NCBI GenBank assembly: GCA_018883265.1
Contig: VEQK01000012.1
Location: forward strand, 1 to 45,746
Direction of reading: 5' to 3'
From: Rhodocyclaceae bacterium
GTDB taxonomy: Bacteria; Pseudomonadota; Gammaproteobacteria; Burkholderiales; Rhodocyclaceae
Length of the DNA stretch: 45,746 nt
The position numbers and the translations under genes were made by a program. Below, piece after piece: positions 7,312-15,377 of the stretch; positions within the stretch are counted from its first letter, which is position 1; the number at the start of each line of letters is the position of its first letter. The notes beneath the pieces are model-generated. The model was not told the DNA's origin. It ran no database searches and saw only the letters and a list, made by a program, of their open reading frames with translations.

Positions 7312-8276
7312 CCGGTTTTCTTCGGTTTAATGATCAGGCTGGCCATCATGGTGACGAGCAGGAATGCGAGAACAATCGCCAGCGAAGCGCCGACCGGGAT
7401 ATGATAAAAATCCACGATCAGCATTTTGGTGCCAATGAAAACCAGAATGGCGGCTAGGCCGAACTTGAGAAGATGAAACCGTTCTGCCATGCCGGCCAGC
7501 ATGAAGTAGAGCGCCCGTAGACCCAGTACCGCAAAGATGTTCGAGCTCATGACGATGTAGGGATCCGTCGTCACAGCAAAAATCGCCGGAATCGAATCCA
7601 CCGCAAACATCACATCGGTGACGCCAATCAGGGCAACGACCAGGAAAAGTGGCGTAAAGACGCGAACACCGTCCTTGATCAGGTAGAGCGCGCTGCCATG
7701 ATATTCATGGCTAATGGTCAGATGACGCCGCATCCATTTCAGGAGGCGGTTGTTTTGCAGATCATGCTCCTCTTCGTCGGCCACCACCATCTTGGCGCCC
7801 GTGTAGAGGAGAAAGAGACCGAACAGATACATGACCCAGCTGAATCGGCTAATCAGCCAGGCGCCGATCAGAATCAGTACGATCCGCAGCACGATGGCGG
7901 CAATGATGCCGATCATCAGTGCTTTCTTCTGCTGGGCCAAAGGGACATGGAACGTGGTGAACAGCATCAGGAAGACGAACAGGTTGTCTACCGAAAGAGA
8001 CTTCTCGATCAGATAACCGGTCAGGAATTCACCCGCTTTGGCATTGGCGAGTGCACGGCCCTCTGTCATGTCGAGGGTAAACCAGAGTCCGGCGCAGAAC
8101 ACCATCGCCAACGCGATCCAAACCAGCGACCAGCGTAGTGCATCGGCAAAGCTGATCACCCGATTACCCTGGCGGCGAAGCGAGAGGAAGTCGGCGCCTA
8201 GTGCGGCCGTGACAAAAATCAGCAGCGCACTCCAGGCCAGGGGGGAATCTATGTGAGGAATCAGGGTTTGTGGCAT
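7302..8276 (-). CDS. TerC family integral membrane protein (Alx-like)
   Basis: This 324-residue membrane protein has about eight to nine hydrophobic helices. It carries the TerC signature EKSLSVDNLFVFLMLF and the paired motif GVTDVMFAVDSIPAIFAVT, whose acidic residues lie in the membrane. Family members are linked to manganese or calcium export and to loading of exported metalloenzymes (E. coli Alx, Bacillus TerC proteins); the tellurite link is historic. Here the substrate is unknown, and manganese is the best guess. I see no yybP-ykoY-type leader: the upstream gap to the divergent hydrolase is about 100 bp and holds only an inverted repeat. The stop overlaps the convergent chelatase gene by ten bases. 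Confidence 0.9.
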   Translation of the reverse strand: MPQTLIPHIDSPLAWSALLIFVTAALGADFLSLRRQGNRVISFADALRWSLVWIALAMVFCAGLWFTLDMTEGRALANAKAGEFLTGYLIEKSLSVDNLFVFLMLFTTFHVPLAQQKKALMIGIIAAIVLRIVLILIGAWLISRFSWVMYLFGLFLLYTGAKMVVADEEEHDLQNNRLLKWMRRHLTISHEYHGSALYLIKDGVRVFTPLFLVVALIGVTDVMFAVDSIPAIFAVTTDPYIVMSSNIFAVLGLRALYFMLAGMAERFHLLKFGLAAILVFIGTKMLIVDFYHIPVGASLAIVLAFLLVTMMASLIIKPKKTGHS

Positions 8277-8293
8277 AGCTGGTTACGTACTCG

Positions 8294-8327
8294 TGGCAAA
8301 ATGCGATGGATGGGCGTCATTTTGCCA
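8294..8327. repeat. Perfect 10-bp inverted repeat in the terC / hydrolase divergent gap
   Basis: TGGCAAAATG at 8294-8303 and CATTTTGCCA at 8318-8327 are exact reverse complements, separated by 14 bp. The repeat lies between the divergent terC-like gene (starts 8276) and the hydrolase gene (starts 8378). It could be a two-half-site operator or an RNA hairpin in the hydrolase leader. Neither role is proven. Confidence 0.6.
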
Positions 8328-8377
8328 TGACTCGCCCGCGATCCTCTTTCTTTGTGTCCGAGTCCTTCGTCATTACT

Positions 8378-9028
8378 ATGTCCGCACTTCAATTCGCCAT
8401 TATTCCCGTGACCCCCTTTGCCCAGAATTGCACCTTGCTTTGGGATGAAAACAGCAAACGCGGGGCGGTCGTCGACCCTGGCGGTGATCTCGACCGGTTG
8501 TTAGGTGAAGTCACGCGACGCGATATTACCCTTGAAAAAATTCTGATTACGCACGGCCATATCGATCATGCCGGCGCCGCTGCGGCATTGGCACGCCGCC
8601 TCGACATCCCGATTGAGGGACCGCAGAAAGAAGATGCCTTCTGGATTCAGGGTATGCCTGCCCAGTCCAAACAGTTCGGCTTTCCGCACGTCGAAGCCTT
8701 CGAGCCGGATCGCTGGCTGAATGATGGGGATACCGTCACGGTTGCTGACGAGTCTCTGTCGGTTATTCATTGCCCGGGTCATACGCCGGGGCACGTGGTT
8801 TTCTACCATGAGCCAACGCGGTTGGCGCTGGTCGGCGATGTCCTGTTCCAGCAGTCGATCGGCCGCACCGATTTCCCTCGGGGAAATCACCAGCAGTTGA
8901 TTCATTCGATTCGCGAGAAGCTGTTCCCTCTGGGCGATGATGTCCGGTTCGTACCCGGTCATGGCCCCATGTCGACGTTTGGCGACGAGCGGGTGGATAA
9001 CCCTTATGTGGCCGATGGGCAAAGATAG
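8378..9028 (+). CDS. Metallo-beta-lactamase fold hydrolase (glyoxalase II-like)
   Basis: This 216-residue zinc hydrolase belongs to the metallo-beta-lactamase superfamily, in the short YcbL/glyoxalase II-like group that typically cleaves thioesters. The metal-binding motif THGHIDHAG (H59, H61, D63, H64) is intact. It is followed by HCPGHTPGH, a metal-bridging aspartate in LVGDVLF, and a final histidine in VPGHGP. Family members act on S-lactoylglutathione or related thioesters; the substrate here is unknown. The start at 8378 is chosen because SALQFAIIPVTPFAQN is the conserved family N-terminus. In-frame ATGs at 8306 and 8327 would add an unconserved leader. The next gene starts six bases after its stop. 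Confidence 0.9.
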   Translation: MSALQFAIIPVTPFAQNCTLLWDENSKRGAVVDPGGDLDRLLGEVTRRDITLEKILITHGHIDHAGAAAALARRLDIPIEGPQKEDAFWIQGMPAQSKQFGFPHVEAFEPDRWLNDGDTVTVADESLSVIHCPGHTPGHVVFYHEPTRLALVGDVLFQQSIGRTDFPRGNHQQLIHSIREKLFPLGDDVRFVPGHGPMSTFGDERVDNPYVADGQR

Positions 9029-9034
9029 GGTTCC

Positions 9035-9676
9035 ATGAGCAGGCCGCTTGCCACGAGCACGGCGCCGGATTACTGGCAACGGGCGACCCGGGCGTTGTCA
9101 AAAGCGGATCCGGTCATGGCCGGTTTGATCCGAGCGTACCCAGGCGTCACCTTGTATTCACGAGGCGATCCCTTTCAGACACTGTTTCGTTCCATCGTCG
9201 GTCAGCAGATTTCGGTCAAAGCGGCCGATAGCGTCTGGACTCGCGTCTGCGCCGCAGTGACGGAGACCACGCCAGAGGCCGTGCTTTCGGTCAGTGTCGA
9301 GGGTCTGCGAGACTGCGGACTTTCTCAACGCAAGGCCGAATATGCCTGGGATCTGGCGGCGCATTTTGTTTCTGGTCGAATCCATGCCAGAGACTGGCCA
9401 AAGATGGCCGATGAGGCCGTGATTGCCGAACTGACGGCGGTGCGAGGCATCGGGCGCTGGACCGCGGAAATGTTCCTGATTTTCAACCTGATGCGCCCCG
9501 ATGTCTTTCCGGTCGACGATATCGGGCTACAGAAAGCCGTCTGGCAACACTACTTTTCCGGAGAAAAGCAGCCTCTCGGTGTGCTGCGGGCGCAGGGCGA
9601 GCAATGGGGGCCGTGGCGTACCGTCGCCACCTGGTATCTTTGGCGTAGCCTGGATCCGGTCATCGTCAGTTACTGA
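9035..9676 (+). CDS. DNA-3-methyladenine glycosylase II (AlkA-like HhH-GPD)
   Basis: This is a base-excision repair glycosylase that removes alkylated purines such as 3-methyladenine. The 213-residue protein is the single-domain HhH-GPD form and lacks the N-terminal domain of E. coli AlkA. It has the FRSIVGQQIS motif at about 51-60, the helix-hairpin-helix LTAVRGIGRWTAEM at about 133-146, and the catalytic aspartate D162 in VFPVDDIG. The gene sits between the hydrolase and accA, an order I associate with Neisseriales. Confidence 0.92.
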   Translation: MSRPLATSTAPDYWQRATRALSKADPVMAGLIRAYPGVTLYSRGDPFQTLFRSIVGQQISVKAADSVWTRVCAAVTETTPEAVLSVSVEGLRDCGLSQRKAEYAWDLAAHFVSGRIHARDWPKMADEAVIAELTAVRGIGRWTAEMFLIFNLMRPDVFPVDDIGLQKAVWQHYFSGEKQPLGVLRAQGEQWGPWRTVATWYLWRSLDPVIVSY

Positions 9677-9754
9677 TTGGTTGCAATGCGTCATGGGCTA
9701 TGCCTGGCCTCTGTTAGAATGCAAGTAACAAACCAGATGCAGGATGATGTGCCG

Positions 9755-10720
9755 ATGAAAACGACGTTTCTCGACTTTGAGCAGCCGATCGCCGAACTGG
9801 AAAACAAGATCGATGAACTCCGCGCCATGCAGGAGGAGTCGGGTGTTGATATTTCGGAAGAAGTCGAGCGTCTGGCCGAAAAAAGCCGCACCTTGTCGCA
9901 TGATATCTACGCCAAGCTGACCCCGTGGCAGAGTGCGCAAGTCGCGCGCCACCCGCAGCGGCCTTACACGCTGGATTATGTTCAGAATATTTTTACCGAT
10001 TTCCATGAACTGCATGGCGACCGCGCCTTTGCCGATGACACGGCCATCGTAGGTGGACTGGCCCGTCTGAATGGCGAAGCCTGTGTTGTCATCGGCCATC
10101 AGAAAGGCCGCGACACCAAAGAAAAGATCTATCGCAATTTCGGTATGCCGCGCCCCGAGGGTTACCGCAAGGCGCTGCGCCTCATGAAGCTGGCCGAAAA
10201 GTTTGGCTTACCGGTTTTTACCTTCGTCGATACGCCGGGCGCCTACCCGGGGATTGGCGCCGAAGAGCGCGGTCAGTCCGAAGCGATTGGCCGTAACCTG
10301 CTGGTCATGGCCGAGCTTAAAACACCGATCATCGTCACCATCATTGGTGAAGGCGGTTCTGGCGGTGCACTGGCGATTGCCGTCGGCGACGAAGTGCTCA
10401 TGTTGCAGCACTCGACCTACTCGGTGATTTCGCCAGAGGGTTGCGCCACGATTCTCTGGAAGAGCGCCGAAAAGGCGTCTGAAGCGGCCGAGATTATGGG
10501 GATTACCGCGGGTCGTCTGAAGGGTCTGGGCCTGATTGATCAGGTGGTCGAAGAAACGCCCGGTGGCGCCCACCGCGATGTCGTGGGTATGGCCAAGAAC
10601 CTGAAGCAGGCCCTGGAGCAAGCACTCCAGCGCGTGGATGGTCTAGGTCACGATGCGCTCGTGCGTCGCCGTATCGACCGGCTGATGGCCTACGGCGCAT
10701 TCGAGACCGTTACCGCCTGA
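9755..10720 (+). CDS. accA: Acetyl-CoA carboxylase carboxyltransferase subunit alpha
   Basis: With AccD this subunit transfers the carboxyl group from carboxybiotin to acetyl-CoA, giving malonyl-CoA for fatty acid synthesis. The 321-residue product has the normal length. It carries the family N-terminus ([19 protein letters not shown]) and the crotonase-like core, with [10 protein letters not shown], the [10 protein letters not shown] motif and [11 protein letters not shown]. The ATG at 9755 starts the conserved sequence and is preceded by AGGA at 9741-9744; an in-frame start at 9677 would only add a non-conserved leader. tilS follows after 23 bp, a usual betaproteobacterial pairing. Confidence 0.97.
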   Translation: MKTTFLDFEQPIAELENKIDELRAMQEESGVDISEEVERLAEKSRTLSHDIYAKLTPWQSAQVARHPQRPYTLDYVQNIFTDFHELHGDRAFADDTAIVGGLARLNGEACVVIGHQKGRDTKEKIYRNFGMPRPEGYRKALRLMKLAEKFGLPVFTFVDTPGAYPGIGAEERGQSEAIGRNLLVMAELKTPIIVTIIGEGGSGGALAIAVGDEVLMLQHSTYSVISPEGCATILWKSAEKASEAAEIMGITAGRLKGLGLIDQVVEETPGGAHRDVVGMAKNLKQALEQALQRVDGLGHDALVRRRIDRLMAYGAFETVTA

Positions 10721-10743
10721 TTGCGCCCGAGCCGGTTGACGGT

Positions 10744-12054
10744 ATGACAACCGGCAAAGATCAGATCCTGTCGGCAGTTCGTGAGCAGATCCTGCCACAC
10801 CTCGGTAAGGGGGTGCATGTGCAGCTCGGACTTTCGGGAGGCTTGGACTCTGTAGTGCTCTTGCATGCGTTGGCGCAGTTGCGCGACGAGATACCTTTTG
10901 CCCTATCGGCGATTCATGTCCACCACGGTTTGTCGCCGAACGCGGATGCTTGGGCCACGTTTTGTCAGAATCTTTGTGCGCAACTGGTTGTGCCTTGTGA
11001 AGTCGTTCGCCTGACATTGCCGGCTTGCGCCGGAAAAGGCATCGAACGGGTCGCGCGTGAAGCCCGCTATGCGGCATTTGCAGATGCTACGGGAGATATT
11101 CTTTGTCTCGCACATCACCAGAATGACCGCGCCGAGACGTTCCTGCTCAATCTATTTCGTGGGGCGGGTACGCTAGGTTTGGCCGGTCTGCCGGATTACA
11201 GAATGCTGGGCGGCAAGCGATTATTGCGCCCGTTGATCGGTTTGCCACGATCGGCCTTGCAGGCCTGGGCCCAGGCACGGCAGTTGCATTGGGTGGAAGA
11301 CGAAAGCAACGAGAACCTTGAGTTCCGGCGAAACTATGTGCGCCACAAGGTATTGCCCACCATTGCCAACATGTTTCCCGGCGTAGTGGGGGTATTGGCA
11401 CGGACGTCGGCACGGATGGCCGAGCAGTCGTTATTGTTGGCGCGGCTGGCAGAACTCGACGGTCGCACCTGTCGGAATACCGCCGGATATCTGTCGGTGA
11501 CCCGATTGCAGGAACTTCCCGAGCCCGCTGTGCGAAATATTCTGCACAACGCCCTGACGCGACGCGGCATCCAGGTCCCGGCCTCACGGCGGCTGGAACA
11601 ACTATCTGCACAAGTCATGTCTGCCACGGCGGCCTCGGAGGCGTTTATCCGTATGGGCGCAGCGGGCGTGCATCTCTGGCGGGATCAGATATGGATCGAT
11701 CCGGCGATGGATTGGCTGTGCCCCAAGCCCTATGCGCTAAGGCCCGGCAGCGTGGTCTGGCCAGATGGCGTGTTGAAAATCGGGCAGTCGCAGTCTGTCG
11801 GCTCTGTTTTACAGGTGGCGCCCGTTGGTCATGGTCAGCGCTTTCATCCGGTAGGCCGATGCAGAGACCGCCTGAGCGAGTTGCTCAGAGCGCAGGGCGT
11901 CCCACCCTGGGTGCGCCCCAGGCTGCCGGGCCTCTGGCTGGATGATGCCTTGGTCTGGGTGCCGCATCTCGGCTGGGCTGTAAACGCTCAAATGCAACCC
12001 GGTGCTTCTCCGGCAGCTGTTTTCTGGCAGGAAGATACGTCAGCCCCTCTTTAG
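10744..12054 (+). CDS. tilS: tRNA(Ile)-lysidine synthase
   Basis: TilS modifies C34 of the CAU-anticodon tRNA-Ile to lysidine, so that it reads AUA and accepts isoleucine. The 436-residue product has the N-type ATP pyrophosphatase P-loop SGGLDS at residues 31-36. The tRNA-binding text HVHHGLSPNAD and the motif LAHHQNDRAETFLLNLFRGAG follow, and then the C-terminal substrate-recognition domains. The family length is normal. No terminator is apparent after it; the following 237 bp hold the regulatory region of dctP. Confidence 0.95.
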   Translation: MTTGKDQILSAVREQILPHLGKGVHVQLGLSGGLDSVVLLHALAQLRDEIPFALSAIHVHHGLSPNADAWATFCQNLCAQLVVPCEVVRLTLPACAGKGIERVAREARYAAFADATGDILCLAHHQNDRAETFLLNLFRGAGTLGLAGLPDYRMLGGKRLLRPLIGLPRSALQAWAQARQLHWVEDESNENLEFRRNYVRHKVLPTIANMFPGVVGVLARTSARMAEQSLLLARLAELDGRTCRNTAGYLSVTRLQELPEPAVRNILHNALTRRGIQVPASRRLEQLSAQVMSATAASEAFIRMGAAGVHLWRDQIWIDPAMDWLCPKPYALRPGSVVWPDGVLKIGQSQSVGSVLQVAPVGHGQRFHPVGRCRDRLSELLRAQGVPPWVRPRLPGLWLDDALVWVPHLGWAVNAQMQPGASPAAVFWQEDTSAPL

Positions 12055-12066
12055 GACATGCAGGTG

Positions 12067-12082
12067 TTCCGGAAATCCGGAA
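12067..12082. promoter_or_regulatory. Distal dyad site upstream of dctP (putative DctD enhancer)
   Basis: TTCCGGA-AA-TCCGGAA is a perfect 7+7 dyad. It lies about 149 bp upstream of the predicted start from the sigma54 promoter. A near copy lies 31 bp downstream. The downstream gene dctD encodes a sigma54 activator with a Fis-type DNA-binding domain, which normally binds paired dyads 100-200 bp upstream. That DctD binds here is inference. Confidence 0.6.
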
Positions 12083-12097
12083 ATTTTCTTCGGGTGT

Positions 12098-12113
12098 TTC
12101 TGGACTTCCGGAA
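12098..12113. promoter_or_regulatory. Proximal dyad site upstream of dctP (putative DctD enhancer)
   Basis: TTCTGGA-CT-TCCGGAA is the second copy of the dyad, with one mismatch between its arms. Its centre is 31 bp from that of the first copy, about three helical turns, so both sites would face the same side of the DNA. It lies about 118 bp upstream of the predicted start. The spacing fits co-operative binding by an activator of the NtrC/DctD type. Confidence 0.6.
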
Positions 12114-12197
12114 AGGCGCTCGCGTTCCTGATTGAGTATCACGAATAAAACTCAATAAAAACAGGGTGTTAACAAGACCATTAAATAGGGTTTGAAT

Positions 12198-12213
12198 TGG
12201 CATGCCGCTTGCT
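12198..12213 (+). promoter_or_regulatory. Sigma54 (RpoN) promoter of dctPQM
   Basis: TGGCATG-CCGC-TTGCT matches the sigma54 consensus TGGCACG-N4-TTGCW at all but one base. The GG and GC elements have the required spacing. Counting GC as -13/-12, transcription should begin at about 12224. This is 68 bp before dctP, and the operon's own regulator gene dctD encodes a sigma54 activator. Confidence 0.85.
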
Positions 12214-12223
12214 AAATATGGTG

Positions 12224-12252
12224 TAATGAACGTACGCGCTGGTGCGTCATTA
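12224..12252 (+). other. Hairpin at the predicted 5' end of the dctP mRNA
   Basis: TAATGA/TCATTA and CGTAC/GTGCG form an 11-bp stem with one bulged A (12230), one G-U pair and a 6-nt loop. Its first base coincides with the start predicted from the sigma54 promoter. A stem at the very 5' end commonly protects an mRNA from decay; that role here is inference. Confidence 0.5.
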
Positions 12253-12291
12253 AGATAAAAAAAGCGCAACATCAATCAAAGGAGCGTAGGA

Positions 12292-13302
12292 ATGAAAAAG
12301 ATGAAACTGCTGGTGGCTTCAATGCTGGCGGCCTGTTCCACCTGGGCCGTGGCACAACAGCCAATCGTCATCAAGTTCAGCCATGTGGTGGCCAACGATA
12401 CCCCCAAGGGTCTGGCCGCTGAATATTTCAAGAAAAAAGCGGAGGATATGACCAAGGGCAGGGTCAAGGTCGAGGTCTACGCCAACAGCACCCTATACAA
12501 GGACAAGGAAGAGATGGAAGCCCTGCAGCTGGGCGCTGTCCAGATGCTAGCCCCATCGCTGGCCAAGTTTGGCCCATTGGGCGTTAAAGAGTTCGAGATG
12601 TTCGACCTGCCGTACATCTTTGATAATTACGATCAGCTACACAAAATTACTGAAGGCCCGATCGGAAAATCCATTCTCGCCAAGCTGGAACCCAAGGGTA
12701 TCCGGGGTCTGTCATACTGGGACAATGGTTTCAAGTCCTTCTCGGCCAATACGCCGATCAAACTACCAACGGACCTGAAGGGCAAGAAGATGCGTATCCA
12801 GTCCTCCAAGGTATTGGAAGCCCAGATGCGTGCGTTAGGCGCGTTGCCGCAGGTACTGCCGTTCTCCGAGGTTTATCAGGCGCTTCAGACAGGCGTGGTC
12901 GATGGTACCGAAAACCCGATCTCCAATCTCTATACTCAAAAGATGTACGAAGTTCAGAAACACCTGGCGCTCACCGAGCATGGGTATTTGGGTTATGCCG
13001 TCATCGTGAACAAGAAGTTCTGGGACGGACTGCCGCCGGATGTGCGCGAACAGCTTGAAAAGGCGATGCTTGAGTCGACGGCTTTTGCTAACCGTATCGC
13101 CAAACACCAGAATGACCAGGATCTGGAAAAGGTGAAGAAATCGGGCAAGACAGCGGTTTACACACCGACTGCCGCAGAGCGCGATGCCTTCAAGAAGGCG
13201 CTGATGCCGGTTCATAAGGAAATGGCGCCGCGTATTGGCCCTGAGTTACTGCAAGCTGTGTACGCTGACCTGGCGGCTCCGACCAAGGGCAATAAGAAGT
13301 AA
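12292..13302 (+). CDS. dctP: TRAP transporter C4-dicarboxylate-binding protein DctP
   Basis: This periplasmic solute-binding protein of a tripartite (TRAP) transporter binds C4-dicarboxylates such as succinate, malate and fumarate and delivers them to DctQM. The 336-residue product starts with a Sec signal peptide (KK, then a hydrophobic core, cleavage near AVAQQ at about residue 22). It carries family text FSHVVANDTPKG and the LQSG-like region MRIQSSKVLEAQMRALGA, whose arginine binds the substrate carboxylate. VDGTENPISNLYT follows. AAAGGAG upstream is a good ribosome-binding site. Expression should depend on sigma54 and DctD through the promoter and dyads at 12067-12213. Confidence 0.93.
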   Translation: MKKMKLLVASMLAACSTWAVAQQPIVIKFSHVVANDTPKGLAAEYFKKKAEDMTKGRVKVEVYANSTLYKDKEEMEALQLGAVQMLAPSLAKFGPLGVKEFEMFDLPYIFDNYDQLHKITEGPIGKSILAKLEPKGIRGLSYWDNGFKSFSANTPIKLPTDLKGKKMRIQSSKVLEAQMRALGALPQVLPFSEVYQALQTGVVDGTENPISNLYTQKMYEVQKHLALTEHGYLGYAVIVNKKFWDGLPPDVREQLEKAMLESTAFANRIAKHQNDQDLEKVKKSGKTAVYTPTAAERDAFKKALMPVHKEMAPRIGPELLQAVYADLAAPTKGNKK

Positions 13303-13318
13303 ACGTCAAAGACGAAAA

Positions 13319-13344
13319 CCGTCACCCCGCTTCAGGGGTGACGG
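13319..13344 (+). other. Intercistronic hairpin between dctP and dctQ
   Basis: CCGTCACCCC and GGGGTGACGG form a perfect 10-bp GC-rich stem with the loop GCTTCA. No T-run follows, so it is unlikely to be a full terminator. Lying just after the gene of the binding protein, it may protect the dctP mRNA from 3' decay or partly stop transcription, giving more DctP than DctQM. Both roles are inferred. Confidence 0.6.
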
Positions 13345-13358
13345 ATCTGGAGATACTT

Positions 13359-14081
13359 ATGAGATTTCTCGACCGGCTTGAAGAGTGGTTGATCACCTTT
13401 CTGATGGGTGGCGCAACACTCATTATTTTTGCGGCGGTGATACACCGTTACCTGACGGGGCTGGATATTTCCGGCCTGCAAGATTGGCTGCTGTCATTCA
13501 GCATGGCCTGGGCTCAGGAGCTGTGCATCATCATGTTCGTGTGGATGGCCAAATTCGGCGCCGCTTATGGTGTCCGCACTGGGATTCACGTTGGTGTTGA
13601 TGTGATGATCAACCGTTTGCCCGATGAGAAGCGCAAATGGTTTATCAGCTTTGGCCTCCTTGCCGGCGCACTGTTTACCGGTATTGTTGGTTATCTGGGG
13701 TTCCATTTCGTTATGGAAAACGGTCTGCACTATGCCTGGTTGCATTACTGGGGTAAGGAGACTGGTGACCTATTTGAAGGCCCGGTTACGCCGGATCTGG
13801 AGTGGCCCACCTGGATTGTCTATTCGGCGATACCGCTGGGTTCGGGTCTGATGTGTTTCCGCTTCCTGCAGGTGCTGGTGTCGTTCAACCGCACCGGTGA
13901 ATTGCCGCACGTGGATCATGGCCATGTCGAGGGCCTGGATGAGGATACTGAAACGGATCCCATGGTGGGGCCCGGCAGCAAACCGGAAGATACGCCCTGG
14001 TTCCAGAAAACCGAGGGTCTGTATCCGAAAGAGATCCACAAAAATAAAGATTCCGATCATAAGGAAGGGGGTGCCAAATGA
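13359..14081 (+). CDS. dctQ: TRAP transporter small membrane subunit DctQ
   Basis: This is the four-helix small membrane subunit that pairs with DctM in the TRAP transporter. The 240-residue protein has four hydrophobic segments, with the family text WAQELCIIMFVWMAKFGAAYG in the second or third. From about residue 180 it carries a hydrophilic, highly charged tail of some 60 residues (His/Asp/Glu-rich, then Pro/Lys-rich). The ATG at 13359 is chosen because GGAG at 13349-13352 precedes it; a GTG at 13338 lies inside the upstream hairpin. The stop overlaps the dctM start (ATGA). The function of the tail is unknown. Confidence 0.92.
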   Translation: MRFLDRLEEWLITFLMGGATLIIFAAVIHRYLTGLDISGLQDWLLSFSMAWAQELCIIMFVWMAKFGAAYGVRTGIHVGVDVMINRLPDEKRKWFISFGLLAGALFTGIVGYLGFHFVMENGLHYAWLHYWGKETGDLFEGPVTPDLEWPTWIVYSAIPLGSGLMCFRFLQVLVSFNRTGELPHVDHGHVEGLDEDTETDPMVGPGSKPEDTPWFQKTEGLYPKEIHKNKDSDHKEGGAK

Positions 14082-15364
14082 GTACCTTGATCATTTTTGC
14101 CATCCTCACGGTGCTGATGCTGACTGGCATGCCCATTTCGATTGCGCTCGGTCTCACCGTACTGACATTCCTCTTCACGCTCACGCAAGTACCCCTTGAG
14201 TCAGTGGCGCTGAAGCTGTTCACGGGGATCGAGAAGTTCGAGATCATGGCGATCCCGTTCTTCATTCTGGCGGGTAACTTCCTGACCCATGGCGGGGTGG
14301 CCAAACGGATGATCCGGTTTGCTTCCGACATGGTGGGGCACTTCTACGGCGGATTGGCGCTCGCGGGTGTGATGGCTTGCGCCCTGTTTGCGGCGGTGTC
14401 CGGTTCATCGCCGGCAACCGTGGTGGCCATCGGGTCGATTCTATTGCCAGCGATGGTCAAGGCAGGCTTCCCGAACCGCTTTGGTGCCGGGGTGATCACA
14501 ACGTCAGGAGCGCTCGGCATTCTTATTCCGCCCTCGATTGTGATGGTGATGTACTCGGTTTCGACCAATACCTCGGTCGGCGCCCTGTTCATGGCCGGGG
14601 TGGTGCCTGGTCTCATGCTGGCAACAATGCTGGGTCTGACGACCTGGTATCTGGCACGCAAGAATGACTATCCGCGTCTGCCCAAGGCATCATTCGTTCA
14701 GCGGATGAAGTCCTTCAAGGAGTCGATTTGGGGTCTGTTGCTGATTGTTGTCGTGATGGGTGGGATCTACACAGGTATTTTCACGCCAACCGAAGCCGCG
14801 GCAATCAGTGCAGTCTACGCCTTCATCATTGCGGTCTTTGTCTATAAGGACATGGGTCTCAAAGATGTGCCGCGCGTTCTGCTGTCCTCGGCCAACATGA
14901 GCGCCATGCTTCTTTATATCATCACGAACGCCGTGCTGTTCTCGTTCCTGATGACCCATGAGAACATTCCGCAAGCGATGGCTGACTGGTTGCTGGACAA
15001 GGGCCTGGGTGTCATCACCTTCCTGCTCTTCGTCAATATCATCCTGCTGGTCGCCGGTAACTTCATGGAACCGTCGTCTATCGTCCTGATTTTCTCGCCA
15101 ATCCTCTTCCCGGTCGCCATGAAGCTGGGGATTGACCCGGTGCACTTCGGCATCATGATGGTGGTGAATATGGAGGTGGGCATGTGCCACCCGCCTGTGG
15201 GGCTGAACTTGTACGTTGCTTCGGGGATTACCAAAATGGGCATTACCGAGCTGACCATCGCCGTCTGGCCATGGCTGCTCACCATGCTGGTGTTCCTGAT
15301 TATTGTGACTTACTGGCCGGGCTTAACCCTCTGGTTGCCCAGAGCCATAGGCATGATAGGCTAG
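14078..15364 (+). CDS. dctM: TRAP transporter large membrane subunit DctM
   Basis: This is the large, channel-forming subunit that drives C4-dicarboxylate import, in this family normally coupled to sodium. The 428-residue protein has about twelve hydrophobic helices. Family motifs include the GMPISIALGL start, AVSGSSPATVVAIGSI, GALGILIPPSIVM, the FTPTEAAAISAVYA repeat and MCHPPVGLNLYVASGI. It overlaps dctQ by four bases. A terminator follows 13 bp after its stop. Confidence 0.95.
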   Translation: MSTLIIFAILTVLMLTGMPISIALGLTVLTFLFTLTQVPLESVALKLFTGIEKFEIMAIPFFILAGNFLTHGGVAKRMIRFASDMVGHFYGGLALAGVMACALFAAVSGSSPATVVAIGSILLPAMVKAGFPNRFGAGVITTSGALGILIPPSIVMVMYSVSTNTSVGALFMAGVVPGLMLATMLGLTTWYLARKNDYPRLPKASFVQRMKSFKESIWGLLLIVVVMGGIYTGIFTPTEAAAISAVYAFIIAVFVYKDMGLKDVPRVLLSSANMSAMLLYIITNAVLFSFLMTHENIPQAMADWLLDKGLGVITFLLFVNIILLVAGNFMEPSSIVLIFSPILFPVAMKLGIDPVHFGIMMVVNMEVGMCHPPVGLNLYVASGITKMGITELTIAVWPWLLTMLVFLIIVTYWPGLTLWLPRAIGMIG

Positions 15365-15377
15365 CCTAATGTCCTCT

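Noticed and set aside
8277-8377. yybP-ykoY-type manganese riboswitch upstream of terC
   Set aside because: The gap to the divergent gene is about 100 bp and I see none of the riboswitch's conserved loops, only an inverted repeat.
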